Source: Trichoplax sp. H2
Lineage: Eukaryota > Placozoa > Uniplacotomia > Trichoplacea
DNA length: 64,000 bases
Assembly: GCA_003344405.1 (NCBI GenBank)
Contig: NOWV01000019.1
Location: 434,001-498,000, forward strand
Direction: 5' to 3'
Part shown: piece by piece, positions 39,966 through 53,872 of the stretch
How the letters are laid out: each line of letters opens with the position of its first letter
Position numbering within the stretch: position 1 is the first letter of the stretch
Made by a program: the position numbers and the translations under genes
The notes under the pieces: generated by a model
Told to the model about the DNA's origin: nothing
Seen by the model: the letters and a program-made list of their open reading frames with translations, nothing else
The model's database searches: none

Positions 39966-40310
39966 AACTCCTAGAAGGAGACCTGGATAGGAAACTATTC
40001 GAACGATCGGACTTTTCTTATAACATAAGGCAAAATTGCCGAAAAATAGTTACTGATCATTATGGATCTTCTATATCTGTTTTCTAAATTACTCTTGCCG
40101 GAATACCGATCGCGGTTCACAGCTGAATGTAGTCCTAGAACTCCTAGAGGGAGACCTGAATAGGAAACTATTCGAACGATCGGACTTTTCTTATAACATA
40201 AGGCAAAAATTGCCGGAAAATAGTTACTGATCATTATGGATCTTCTATATCTGTTTTCTAAATCACTCTTACCGGAATACCGATCGCGGTTCACAGCTGC
40301 ATTTAGTCAT
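39966..40310. repeat. Young tandem duplication, 173-bp period
   Basis: Copies at 39966-40138 and 40139-40310 are nearly identical: I count only a handful of substitutions and a one-base indel in an A run. Both start 'aactcctaga.ggagacct' and carry 'cgaacgatcggactt' and 'ataccgatcgcggttcacag'. A minus-strand open frame runs through both copies but simply reflects the repeat. This is the most recent of the many duplications in the window. Confidence 0.92.
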
Positions 40311-41542
40311 GCTTAAGCTGTAGTCTGTAACACAGCCACTGTAGTAATATTAGCATTTTCGAAATGAAAGAACAAGCGCTAGTAGAGGTAAAAAAAAGAG
40401 AAAGAGTTGTCCACCCTATTTCAACATATTGTAGACCCTGGCTCACATGTACAGTAGAGAGAATAGAAAAGGAAAGCCGATATTACAGCTCACAACGGGA
40501 CCGACCACAAAGTCGAATTTACTTTAACCTTGCTATCGTTCACATTCCAAAATAAATCACTTTTTCTCCTAATAGTAAAATATATCATTGTCTATTCTTT
40601 TCTACAAGGTAAAACTAAACTGCCATTCCATCACCCTATTTATCCATTCCCAATAGCGTCATTCACGGTATTCCATTACAGGTTATAAAATAAGGCGCCG
40701 AGTTATTTGAGCATAGCGCCTTCAAACTATGATTTGATCATCATCATTAAAAAGCAAAATCAGCGATAGGATATTAAAGATGATCAATGGTAATCTTAAT
40801 TCCTATCGTGCCACGATATTCAGTGAGACAGTATTGCAATGAGTTTATTATTGATGTTGACTGTGCTAATCAATGACTTTGGGACATTAGCAGTATTTAT
40901 TTCCGCCATGTTCAGACGGTGATCATGATGCCTTTATTATCTATGATTCTTTCTGGACAGTAGAAGATATGGGATTGTATTACGGCTTCTTTCGCTTTGG
41001 AAAGACTTTCTTTATTGCTTGGCCTAGTTGAACAAATCATTTTCTGTTTTATTTCCGTCTAGAATGTTGCACATGTGCGCTCTTTCTCATCATTGTAGAA
41101 CTATTTCCATTTTCTCTATAGTATTGTTTACTAGAATGAACAATACTAGTTATTTTAGTTATTTTTGTTTGCTTATTTCCAATGCATTGAATCAAAAATT
41201 CAATGAAAATTGTCGTCAATCATTCAACGATTACAATGAGTACCGCCATAGCCTCTAGCTTTCTATTGGAAATATTTTATTATTGATGATTGTTGCTGCC
41301 GATATACGAGTATATTAGACCAATGACTCCATCGCCGATTACTATCGTGAATTATTTATTACTTTTTTTCCCTATTTGATTTAGCTTACAAAAATGATCG
41401 AAAGACTAATACTGGCTTTCTTGTACTGCATGCAAGATCAAAATGTTCCATAATCGATTTCATGCAAGCGTGAATGGATCAGTTTCTCACTTTCCTGACC
41501 TATTTCAATTATCCTTTTAATAGGCAGTACGAGTATATTGTA
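40311..41542. other. Non-coding stretch
   Basis: About 1.2 kb of AT-rich DNA. Short open frames on the plus strand (40364-40555 and 41028-41258) have no domain, no plausible splice context and biased composition. I see nothing else. Confidence 0.45.
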
Positions 41543-41984
41543 AGCATGCATGCAAAACGAATAGCCGAAATAAAACAATGGCAATATAAATTTAGATAGA
41601 ATGCGAGCAATAACTCATTTTACTCATTTTAATAAGGTCCTGTCAAAATATTCATATAATAACTACAGTAGTATTTCTTGTAAAAGTTTATTTTATTGCA
41701 TATAATTATATGCACTGCCTTAAAAAGACTGCAATACATACTAAAATGTTATCTAGAAATAGCTCGATTTTAGTCCAGCATGATCACTTTCTCTACCCTA
41801 TTTTAATTATCGCTGTCATTTATATTTTAAGGGTGCATGCAAGACCAATAATCTAAATAAATCGATTACAATATAAATTTAAATGTAATTGAAGCAATAC
41901 ATCATTTTACTCATTGCGATAAAGCCCTGCCATAATATTCAAACAAGAACTGCTATTTCTAGTAAAATTTCACTTTATTGCATA
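41543..41984. repeat. Diverged tandem duplication, period about 285 bp
   Basis: The best-matched parts are 41543-41702 and 41832-41984. Shared anchors in order: 'gcatgcaa.ac.aata', 'caatataaattta', 'cattttactcatt', 'cct.cca.aatattcaaa' (or 'cctgtcaaaatattcata') and 'ttattgcata'. The intervening DNA also matches weakly, so the full unit is probably close to 300 bp. Confidence 0.75.
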
Positions 41985-42035
41985 GTCATTATCGCAAAAG
42001 ACTACAACACATACTGTAAATATCATTAAGGACTA

Positions 42036-42550
42036 GATACTGGTACTTGACAATCCAACCTTCAACTACTTTCATTAAAATCTTATTACTTTAATCTTCA
42101 GCTAAGATACTAGCCGATATGACAATCCAGCATTCAACTGCTTTGGTTAAAATGTGCAATTACTTCAATCTTTAGCAAAGATACTAGCCAGATAGGACAA
42201 TCTAATGTTCAGCTGCTTTGATTCAAATCAGATTACTTTAATTTTTAGAGAAGATACTAGCACGATATGACAATCCAGCGTTCAATTACTTTCGTTATAA
42301 TCTTATTACTTGAATCTTGAGTGAAGACGCTAGCACAATATGACAATCCAGCGTTTAGCTACTTTTGTTGAAATCTTATTACTTTAATCTTCAGCTAATT
42401 ACAACTGCACTACACTCGTTTCCAATGGTAGATTAGAATAATTATAAATTGGTATTCCCAAAATATCATCTACGAATTGATGCTAGCACAATAAGCCAAT
42501 CTAAAGTTCAACTGTTATGACAAATCTTATCGTTTCGATCTTGAGCTAAG
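42036..42550. repeat. Six-unit minisatellite, about 73-bp units
   Basis: Unit starts at 42036, 42106, 42180, 42253 and 42326 (periods 70-74), then a sixth at about 42479 after roughly 80 bp of other sequence. The core is 'gatactagc..gatatgacaatccagcgttcaactacttt', followed by 'attactttaatctt.agc'. Units differ at several positions each. There are no unique spacers, so it is not a CRISPR array. A related tail ('gcactacac.c.ttt.caat') follows both the fifth and sixth units, suggesting a higher-order unit. Confidence 0.88.
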
Positions 42551-44970
42551 TTGGGCTGCACTACACCCATTTTCAATAGTGGACTAAAGTAATTAAAAGA
42601 AAAATAATCACAAAGTAATATCAAATTGCTTTCGCACGTATTTAGATCAATATCACGCAATGCTGAAGAGATCATTTTCAAAATAAAATGTCATGCTTCT
42701 ATGTCTTTCACTTCCTTATTCAATGCGCTCATTTCATTTTCTATTGAGAACACCGTAACCTTCTTCAGGTAAGGCGAATAATGTGATAAAACAATTTGTC
42801 AAAGAAATGCAAAGAAAGAATAGAAGCATTTAAGTTATTATCACGATGGCCTAGTAAGTAAATAAAATAGTCTTAAGTCAAAGGATATTATTATGGTAGT
42901 ACAGCATTACTGTATAGCACAACGTTAACCCAGTTTGAAAGTAATCCATATCATCGCTTTCACGTCTTACTGGTTTTTTGTCGGCTAAATCGTTTTGCGA
43001 AACGAATCCACTCATCAATAAGACAAGCGATAAAAATCAATTTGCAATCTAGTCCCAATTCAATTAGAATAGGAAAGCAATAGATCATTTTTCACCATTC
43101 TGAAAGATAGGCTAGTCACGAAAAATAAATACTTTTTATTCCATCTTTTGATTCGTTACGCTGACTAATTTTACATAGTTATATTATCTGTACGTCTCTA
43201 TTTTACTTATCCTTTCGCTATTTAGTGGGGGTATTTATTGACTAATACAATAATTAGTCATTCAATGTTCTATTTGAAGGCTGCAATAGTAAAAATAGGG
43301 TATAAAAGATGATGCGCAGTTAAAAAATCATTGATTGTAATCATTATTATTATTGTTAATGACGGGACTATTGGAGTATTACTGATATATTCCAACTCCT
43401 GAAGGCTGAAATATAGATATTATCAAAGCCATACCATTCTTTCTTTAGTCAATTGGAATCATTAAAGTGTCACTTTGAATATCTTTTTTCCCCATTCCAC
43501 AAAGTAAATGGTAGCGGCCATTGATGTTGTCGCGGATTCAAGACGATCAATCATCGATCTGTTGCAGCAATAAGCAGTATTTTATCCCTTGTTATCAAGA
43601 AGGAAATTAACTTGAATTGGTTTACTTTCTAGATGATTTATTCAACATAATAATTATATAGACAGGCATTTAAAAATAAAGTGAACAAATACCATCTGAT
43701 GTTGATACTACTATCCCCAAATTGAGGAAGATACCTTGCCGTAACACCTTTAAGCCATCGAAAAAAGTGCTTTCCTGTTCTAACAGTGGATTCTAATTTA
43801 ATTTAATTTACGACCATTTACTTTCAACTTTCATTCACTTTATCAATCAGAATAGGATATCAAGACTTCATTTCAATACATAGCAATTCGTTCGAAAAGT
43901 GAATATCCTTGAATAATACAGTAATTAGTTTTTCATTACAATTTTGAGTCAATTTGCATCCTTTTAGTCTGTTAATGAGTTAAAAGATTCAAATTTGAAT
44001 GTCTGTTTCTAGAATTGCTGCTATCGACTCAATGTGAACTGGATGTTGGCACTTTCGTTGTGCTCTACTGACCCTTCAAAACCTACACTAATCCTACTGA
44101 AGGACTTGCATTTATACAGTAAAAGTAATTTAAATTGGCTACCTCCCTATTGGAATAAGAACAGATCTAATTGAAAGACTATTTCATACTGTTTTACAAG
44201 TTCTTCTGGTGATCTACAAACGAATAAGTGTAGCCTACATTATCCAATTCGACAGGCAGTGAAATCATTGATTTCAATGGTTAAATTCATAAAAATAGAA
44301 AGGTGTCCTGCTATGATCATAATATTTTAATTGGAAAGGACCATTGCTTCATTGGTGAAACATATTGACATTTAGATCTTGTCAATTATCACGTTGTCAA
44401 CATTTTATCATCTTAGTAATACGCAATCCATATCGCAAGAACGTATTGTTCCTGCTATCATTTATCCAACTACTAAGTTTACTGATAGAACTGATTGTGG
44501 CATCCAAGTTTGACAACGTCGCCGTTGAATTATAAAATAAATAGTATTAATTCGTCACTGGAAATTAGTCCTATGATTTATAAAACTATTCATCAATGAT
44601 TAAGTCGCTGTAAGAGTGAATAATCGAGAAAGTAAAAGGTAAAGTTTTCCATTTCTATTTTAAATTCTTTCTACCAATTTTTAACTTTAATCTAATTGAT
44701 TCAATAAATGATCAGCCTAATTTTATAACGTCTTAGCCGACGTTGGCTTTCGCTTTAAAGTAACACTTCACCATTTCTGCAATTTATACAGGAAATTTAT
44801 TCTTCTCACCAGTTATTTTAGAAAGTAGCTTATTTAGTCCATTTATACACTTTTGAGGCAAAAGATTTTATTGCCATGTCTGTGATTGATCATTGTTTCC
44901 TAAATCTTATTCCCTTAACCAAAGAAGAGTAAAATTTTCTCTTAATTATATGTGCAATATTGTCTTTGAT
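42551..44970. other. Non-coding stretch
   Basis: About 2.4 kb of AT-rich DNA without a supported exon, RNA gene or clear repeat apart from short runs such as repeated 'aattt' near 43797. Confidence 0.4.
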
Positions 44971-45272
44971 GCATGACCATGACTACACTTCCCTATTTCG
45001 CAGTGTCCAATTAAAACTTTGTCGAGAAATTAATCCTTCAACTTTTCATGAAATTGATATATTATTTACCACTCAGTTTTAAAGGATTATTACCACTAAC
45101 TGAAACATACTTAATACGATTGAATAATTCATTTATCATTTATTATTTTTTTCTGCATGATATGGACTGTGCTTTCCTCCATTTCGCAGCGTTCAATTGA
45201 AATACTGTCTAGAAATTAATCCTTCAATTTCCCACGAATTTGATATATTGTATATTTCTTTCAGTCTCAAAA
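44971..45272. repeat. Diverged tandem duplication, period about 186 bp
   Basis: Copies at about 44971-45088 and 45155-45272. Matched anchors in order: 'gcatga', 'atttcgcag.g' (44995 and 45181), 'tagaaattaatccttcaa' (or 'gagaaattaatccttcaa') and 'ttgatatatt'. Non-coding. Confidence 0.75.
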
Positions 45273-48200
45273 GATCATCGCAAAAAATTGTAGCATTGGT
45301 GCTATCATTGAAAGACTCATTTTATCATTTTATATCCAATTGGAAGCAATTTTAACAGTACTACTATGATCAATAGCTATTTTTGAGTTTGTTTATAAGC
45401 AACTAAAATGGCTCATATCGAATAAAAGTGTGTATTTCACGCTGTTATAGTGTCCAAACGTGAAATAATTACTCTACTCTTTTTGATTCAAAGTCAGCCA
45501 CTAATTATGGACTCAATCATGCTGAAAATGGATTTTCATTGAGTTATTATAAAGTGTTGTATTAGACAGTTCAATACGTTAATGGATTGATTCGTTCATA
45601 AAGTAAAGCGGCTGCCAATACAATTTTACTCATTTTTCCTGACAGTTCTTTTTAATTGGCTCTTTTAAACAGTGTCAAGAATCTCATATACCATTGGAAG
45701 TTAAGATCATTGGATTAAGGATTTTGAACCTAATCATTAAAGCAGAAGAATATTATACAATCTATTTTCACAGTTTTGAAATTGAGAAAGAAAGAATCAG
45801 GTAAGTCATTATCAATACAAATTAAACTCTTTGAAATATTTCCCTTGATCAACATTTTCAATCTCTGTCGTTGTTAAAATCCAATATGGCCACAGAAATA
45901 ATTCTACTACAACTGTTCATAGTAAAATCAATACTTTTAAGAGTATAAACATACTGCATTTATTAGCACAACATAGGTTAAAGTGAGATAAAGGGATATT
46001 CTTTTTCGTATTATTGCTTACTATTGTTCAAGTGTTTGGAAACTATTTACCTCAAAGATGTAAAAATGAAGTCATTCTTCTTGTCAAAGCAGTAAAAATG
46101 TAATCGTTTCTTATCAACAATGCCAATTTAATGTATTTTAGATCACTAACATTGGATATACCTCATCGAGATTGAGTGCTGAATTCTTGTAAAGTAAAAC
46201 CTTCACAAATAGCTAAAAATCAACGCATTTCGATTAAGCTATGAATATCATTCTTAAATTAAAAGCAGCGTAATCAGAAAGCAACTAAATAATGGTATAA
46301 AATGATTCCGTTGACAGATGGAGGACTTAAAATTAGCTTCTGTTCATGTTCAAAACTTTCTTATTACCGTATATATCGACCATAAATTGTCATCAATGTG
46401 TTATACATTGCAATAAATGATCACAGGAACTATTTAAAGAGTATAACAACATTCATGATTGATGATAAAAGTACTATTAAGTATTAAATTAATTTTTCAG
46501 CTATATAGTACATCATGACAAAACTAAAAACTGAAAGTCGGATCGTCTTCTAGTGAATTTTAATGACAAAATTTGAATTTCAACTTTAGCACATCCCTTG
46601 AAAACATGACAACTATGGGTACACGGAGAAATTCTCAATAAAAGTAAAGTAATTTTGACTGTCTATTTTTATGCTCCAATATTAAATATGTAAACTTTCG
46701 AAGAACCAGAAAAATAGCTTGCTATCATCTTAAAGTTAAAATCCTATTCAAATGGATCTTGATTTATAACCCAGTGACCAAACTTTGTTGAGTCAATGAC
46801 GCAGTAACTCGGTAAAGTAACTAATCTTCCATTTTTTTACTAGGAAAATGCAGTAATTAAATAAATCAGCTTGTTGATAAAGTCTTACTTGCTTGAGAAT
46901 AAATTCTCAATATACGTATTGATTTATTTCCGCAGCTGTATTAATTAGGTAATAGAATCCATAGGGATCCAGTTTTCTTACATGTATACCGTAATAAGAA
47001 TAGTTTACCAATTGAGATTCTTTTTTACTGCTTTAAACATCCAATTAATTAAACATGGTGATACATTATTATATTATTACGCTGTACCATTGTTAGTTTA
47101 TTTGTATAACCATGATACTGAATAGTTTTCACTCCTATTAAACTGAAAATCAAGCAGAATTCCTCTATGCTTATTAGTAAATGAATACTTATTACTTTTC
47201 AGCTCTAGTAATTAGATGTTCATCATGACCAACCATGATTGTAACAATAACAGAAAGGTACAGATAGCTTTAAAGTTAATTCTCGATGATGTGAAATCTT
47301 TAATTTAATTTCGAAGCCGCTTCCTAGGATAAGAAACTGTTGTGTAATTTTAAAATGCTACTATAGAATAAGTAAATAACCTTGGAATCTAACTTATTCA
47401 TTTCATTAACGAAGAGAGAATCTCATATTTCTGTTAATAAATCATTTCAGTCGTCCATCTGAATTTTAAATCCAATTTGTCTTCAAATCATTCTTCTAAC
47501 TTTAAATAATTATCCATTAATTTCAGATACAAGTTTAATCACGTTCTTTTCGTACTGTGCAATTTTAACCTTATAAACATGATTAGTTGACTACACAAAG
47601 CATAGTGTTTAGCATACCTCCTCAAAAGGTCTTGCAAATCCAACGCTATAATTTTAAGACTTAAATAATAATGCTGGGAAAATGTTATTATCCATGACGA
47701 TATGGACTAAACTTTGAGTGCTCTTCGATAAAAAAAATGATTTGGGAAGTTTTTGCAATATCTTCTCTATACCAATGGCTACCGTAGCTTCGATTAAATG
47801 GCTAGACTAATCATAAGTAATGGCATAGGTTAAACAAAAAATCTGCCCAATAGTAAGTCCATTTCATTCCCGTTCGTGGATTAAAGCATCTTGTAAAGTT
47901 CTTAATGACAGCGTGGAACGACAAGAATGGTATTATTTGATCTTAATATTAAGGTCCCTTATAAGGACTGCTATAAATAATTAGGAAATCGATTCTAACT
48001 TAACACTTTCCAAGAAATTTTCTACCTGTATATTCAATAAATGTTCATTTTCCAATTGTTGGCATGATTATGTTATTAACAGTAATCTATGGAGTCCATC
48101 TTGACCAGGTTTATTATCTTGTTTAATGAATTTTTGAAAGCAATTTTTCTGAACTATAATTATCAACTGTCAACTGTGCTATCTTAATTTCATTTCTTAG

Positions 48201-48879
48201 TCTAGAAATAATATCTAATTACAAGTTTTCCTTACTATCGATGATCCAAAGTGATTCATAACCTGAATAAAATTTTCAGGGATGACTGCAATGGTACCAT
48301 CATAACAGTACAGTGACTAGTAGTCAATAAATTATCGAAACCGAATCGTAAAATATTCGGGATAAGAATAAACCCTAGGGAAATGATCAAACTGTTGATA
48401 CTTTATCAATAATAGTAGGCAAAGTGTTAATTGGATTTTCGAGATGGAATTACATTTACTGTAATGCTAAATTGCTCCAGTCTTTGTTAGTTTATTTATT
48501 GCATTTAGTTGAGGCGCAGCTTTTCCTTGAAATCGATAATCGTAGTAGTCTTCAATAAAATATTGGTCTACAGGTTTAAGGTATGCTAGTATTCGTCAAT
48601 AAGTAAGTCACCACTATCGGTTCAATTTGACAGTAAACATATTCTTCTCTTGCTTATTACCATTTACATGGAATGCATATAAAATCAGTTTTGGTCATGA
48701 TGAACTAGATACAATCATATTTTGAACTGTTAACTAGTCATGAATAAGCGAGATGGCAAGTCAAAATGAAACAGACCGATGACTTTTAATGCTACTAAAC
48801 TAGTTTAGATTGGATTACAGTTCAGTTCTATTCGTGCAATACTTACAACATAAGAAAAGACAAAAATTTACCGATAAGT
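45273..48879. other. Non-coding stretch
   Basis: About 3.6 kb of AT-rich sequence with no supported gene. I could not rule out further, more decayed tandem copies. Confidence 0.4.
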
Positions 48880-49475
48880 AATCTATTTTTTTTTATTTAT
48901 TTTATTCATTAAAATGCTCGGTAGGCTTTCACATTTGGTCATTAAATACTGGTAAAGGTTATTGAATTGATTGAATATATATAATATTCATTGATGGTGT
49001 ACTCATTCAGATGGCTTTCATTTCTAGTATACTCTATTCTAAAACTAAACTTTGATATTATGACAAACAACTCATAAAATCTAGTTTGTTTTTATTTATT
49101 TGTCTTCATAATAATACTTAGCAGACTCTCAATTTTGGTCATTAAATGCAGGTAGAAGTGATTGAATCGATTGAATAAATATATTCTCCATTGATAGAGT
49201 ACTCATTAAGATGGTTTTTATTTCAACTACGCTCCATTCTGAAACTAAATTCTGACATCATGACATACAACCCATGTAATCTAGTTTGCTTTCATTTATT
49301 TGTATTCATAAAATTGCTCAGTAGACTTTCATTTCTGCTCATTAAATGTTAGTAAAAGCTATTGAATCGATTGATTAAATATAATATTCATTAATAGCGT
49401 ACTTGTCCAGATAGCTTTTAATTCAACTGTATTCTATTCTGAGACTAAACACTGATAACATGACATATGTGAATA
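48880..49475. repeat. Three-unit tandem repeat, about 200 bp
   Basis: Units start near 48880, 49078 and 49279, each with 'aatcta.ttt...tttattt'. They share in order 'cattaaat.c.ggta.aag', 'attgaatcgattga', 'cattgat.g.gtactcatt.agatggctttta' and 'ctattctgaaactaaac'. Roughly three-quarters of positions agree between units. Non-coding. Confidence 0.87.
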
Positions 49476-52400
49476 TTTGCTTATATTAAATTCGTAGCTA
49501 TTATTTTGCTCTTGTTTAATTATTTCCATATGAAAATTCCCTGATGAATTCTACAAACGATAAAACCTCAATAAAACTCTTATAATATTACTGTTTAATC
49601 ATTACACTTATTTAACAACATCCGATACAACAAACTGGATCCTTTATTTTATTGAATAATCACGTCGGACCAAGTTTTTTATTAGGTGTACTATCATAGC
49701 TTCTCAGGCAAATCTCAGGCAGGCTGCCATAGCGATCTTTTTATATAGAGAATCCTTAAATGAGAGCTATTTCCTTACCAGAAAATTTATCATGTCGCTA
49801 AAGCCCTCCTTACTTTATATATTGTCAAGATCTTAGCTTTGGTATAAGCTACTCCTTTAATGCAGCTACACGAACTGAATAAATAAGCTTTATTTAAGCT
49901 AGCCATTTCTAACGTAAAAATTTTCCATAAATTGCTCTGTGGGTAGTCTTATAAAAAGTAATTAGACCTTTCAAACAACGATTTTATAGGTGATTTTATT
50001 TTTGCAACCTAATTTTAATCTAATGAGTATCTATTGTATAGGGTATATTCCTTTCAAAAATTGGCCATCACATCCAGACTGCTTATTTTACATGAACTGG
50101 CCATGAATAATGATATTCATTGTTGAATTATTACTACAATATAGCTACTAATTATTCTTAGTTTAATTCTCTTTTTATTTCTTACATATGCTAGTGTAGT
50201 CATTTCTTGAATTAATTGACAAATTGTTATCTAAGCATCATAGTGCTAAATTGTCATTATGCAGAGAAGGATCTCGCCGTTATAAACCAGTACGTTAATT
50301 ACAGCGTATCATGACCATATATTATCATACAAACTTTCTTTTGCTAATTTATAAGCGTCAAGCAAATCCACTCTGTAAATTTAAAGCATTATCCAGTAGT
50401 TTACTTGGTTCGTCATTTATTTTATGAAAGTTTACATCCATAGGCCACTTATCTTCTATATAGCAACACTGATTCTATAGTATGCATGTTAAATAGGGAT
50501 AATGATCGAATAGCCATAATTATAACTGTCAGCGCATTTCGTTGTTAGTCTTAGCAACTCCTACCTCGTGGGTCTATTCATTATCTTAAGTATATACAAA
50601 GCAGATGTTTTGGAATATCTGTATCTGCTATATGTACTCATAGATACTTATATGAGACTTGTATTTCGTCACAGAATAGCTCTTAAACAGTTTTTCTTAT
50701 TCCTTTCTGGCGTATTTTTAGCAATTTATTTATGAATTCTAAACAATTTAATAGCTAGAACAATTGCTGTTTATGTTGCTAGTTAGAGTATTAATTCATT
50801 TATTCGCATAAGTACCGAAAAAGGGCAACAATATATCACGAAATAATCATAAATCTTTATATTGGCAAATTCTAAAGCATAAAATGTGTTGCAATTGTAT
50901 TAAAGTATTATTTAAAATTCTTACATTGCTGTTATAAAATGAATAATTTCATACCGGTACTCTATAGTTAGAAAATGTGATTGCACTTGATCAAGTAAGC
51001 TTCCCCGTTCGAACTGGTACCGATGACTTTCATTCAATTTTGATACTAAAACTATTTTGATTTTTTTCTAAATTAACAAATTCAACCTACTTTATCGTAC
51101 TTTCATTGTTATATCGACTAACCATAATTGTTTTATAACCTTTTTAGCTAGGTAACTTACTTAAGGTATGCTGTTATTAATTAATATCACTCCAATTTAC
51201 AATACATAGTCCTCTCTATGATGAATCCTACCAAAATGCTGAGTTTGTCTACCTTGATAAGCAATGCGAGCATAAGTATTTTACAAACTTACAATAAACG
51301 ATGATAAGAGCAGTCAGACTTATAAAAGACTACGAGGATCTTTATTTATGTAACTAAGAAACAATGCTAAATTGAATACAGCTGATGATTATAATTTTAG
51401 CCTAATGTGAAATAGAACTATCAGTCAGAAAATTAATAATAATCTCTTGCAGACACTTAATGTTCGATTTGAATGCTGGTACTGGAATATTATATTACCT
51501 TCGATTTTAAGTGGAGGAAATCAATCTGTTAGTGCCTTATAATAGCTATAAATAGTTAAAATCACGTACCAATTTCTACAAAGTTCGTCTTAGAAATAGG
51601 TGAATAGAAATAGTAAATACATCCTTTCATAGCGGCTATAAAATAAGTAGCAATTACTAATATTTTTGTACAGTATTTTCCCGATTATGTTCAGGCGTAG
51701 AAAATCAATCTTTTAAATCTCTTTAGTCATTACATAATTCAAATGACACATTGATCTCGATTAATATATTATTATTTTCGGTTCATCTTTAAATATACTT
51801 CCTGGATTTTCACTATATGTAAATAGGGTGTATGATTGTACAAGAAGAGTAGGGGGAAAGTATCAGATTTATGCTCAAGTGTTTCTATTAAATTAAAATT
51901 GTGTTAGCGCTTGATTGGGTGCATTATCTTGGTTACGACTAATTTACTTCCTAATTATATATAAAACATCTTCATAATTAGCTATTGCATCCATCTCGAA
52001 TGTTTAGCAAAAACATTTCATTTTCTACAAGCCTAGGCTAGTAAAATATCTTTTTCAAAAAATATTAGTTGCATTGAATTTGTCCACGAAAATAGCAATA
52101 CAATCATTACTCCGAGCGCTAAATACATTTAATATCATTAATACGATATTACTCGTAAATTTCCTTTATATCCACTAATGAGACTGTTTAACATATCAGT
52201 TTGCGTACTGTCATTCGTCGATGTATCCAAAAAAAATTAAATTGGAAATGAAGCAAACTTACCGTATTGGACTAATTTAATATCTGAATAAAACAATAAC
52301 AGTAAAAAGTTTAGGTTGGGTACTTTTGCCATCATTCCTATAATTAGTCTACGATAATAAAATCTAAGCGTGATAGTACGTGGCAATCGATCATTTTTAT

Positions 52401-53356
52401 ACTGTTGATTTAGTTGTGATTATTTAATGAACAGATGGAATAGTTGATTTTTATTAGTATTATTGTCTTTTTTTCCTATTCAACCTTGATTGCTATGCAA
52501 TATTCATTTGTGTCTCATTTACATTGATCGTATCATTAAAAATGTTACGAAAGCTATTCTTTACCTAATTGGATACTACATTTTTAATATGGACAAGTGG
52601 ATAATATAAACCAACTTGACTATACAATAAACACCTTTAATTTGATAAATAATTAGTTCGAATTCTACCGAAAACGACATCGCTTCCACATTTTCAGTTC
52701 ATTAAGGTAGGATTAATTTCGATATTTTACACTAATTTATAAATGAAGTCGCTTGTAGAGGAAATAACTGATCTTCAATTTATAATTATGGAGTAAATTA
52801 CTACAAATATTTTATTTATGAGTTTATAATTATAATAAAATAAGGATGGAGGGATATTTTTTGCAAGGTAGTGTAGTACTTTTGCCGATGTTTTTATTAT
52901 TTAGTTAATATTTTCAATAGCAGACAATCTCTGAAATTTACATACAACCCCAGCTCATCCTATATATTTTTCCCTACCTTTCTCACAGAAAGTTTTTTAA
53001 TTACCATTGACCCCTTAACCGTATATAATGCGAAATAATATATCAATTTACTCGTATAACTAATATTCTCGCCATAATTGTATTTCGTTTTACAATATGA
53101 TAAAGTATCGATGCTTTATACAGGAATAAATTGCAAACCTATGGGCGTTGATTTGTAGAATAATTTGCAACTCGGTCTAGTTCGAAAAAAGATCTATAGA
53201 ACAAGTTCCCCCTATAAACGGTTTATGTACATCTTTGGTTTTATTTGACATTTCGTCATTCAAAATTTACATTCTATTTGCAATTTATCCAAAAAATACT
53301 TCTTGAACTGAATAAAATAATAATTTTTTGTCAATTCCCAAGATTGTTAAAAGGAA
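49476..53356. other. Non-coding stretch
   Basis: About 3.9 kb without a supported exon. A weak duplication may exist around 51490-51720 (two 'gaaaatcaatct' or 'gaaatcaatctg' contexts preceded by similar T-rich sequence), too decayed to annotate. Confidence 0.4.
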
Positions 53357-53872
53357 TATATGCATCCTTTCGCGTCTTTCGTATCAAGGCACCTTAATCT
53401 ACGCTTTTCTAAGGAATATGTATCCAATTTATAAGCGATTTTTGTGAAGTTAATGATATATGAGGATATTCATTAAAATTTCTGATTTGGTTCTTCATTT
53501 TGACTCTGAAAAAATACATGGTGGTATATATGTTACTATATATATATACATAAATACGTGTATGCATTCTTTGCTGTATTATTAAAGATTGTGTTGAGTT
53601 TGCTTCTTTTATAGAGCTTGTAGTTAATTCCTGAGCTATTATGATGAAGTTAGCGACATATCTTGAGGATACTGAATAAAATCTTTCTATTGAATCTCCT
53701 TTCAGCTTGGCCAATATATATTTATTCTTTCGCGCATTATTTAGCATTGTGACTTAGTTTATACCTTTCTGAGGAACGCTTGAACAATTTACTCGAATAA
53801 GTGATTACGATTAAGCTCGTAAAATTTTAAGGATACCGATTAAAGTTTTCCTATCAAATCTTCATTTTAACT
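53357..53872. repeat. Three diverged tandem units, about 180 bp
   Basis: Units start near 53357, 53540 and 53717. The outer two share 'ctttcgcg' and 'tttctaaggaa' (or 'tttctgaggaa'). All three share versions of 'gatgaagttagcgatatat..gaggata..gattaaaatttt' followed by 'ctt.atttt'. A (ta)n run (53525-53552) lies in the second unit. A minus-strand open frame across the array is considered spurious. Confidence 0.65.

Noticed and set aside
39995-40294. 99-residue minus-strand open frame with an internal repeat
   Set aside because: It arises because both copies of the 173-bp duplication are read through; no domain and no splice or start context.
42036-42550. CRISPR-like array
   Set aside because: Units are about 73 bp, diverged throughout, and have no unique spacers; the surroundings are a eukaryotic genome with spliced genes.
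53409-53747. 112-residue minus-strand open frame
   Set aside because: Covers a tandem repeat and a (ta)n run; no recognisable domain.
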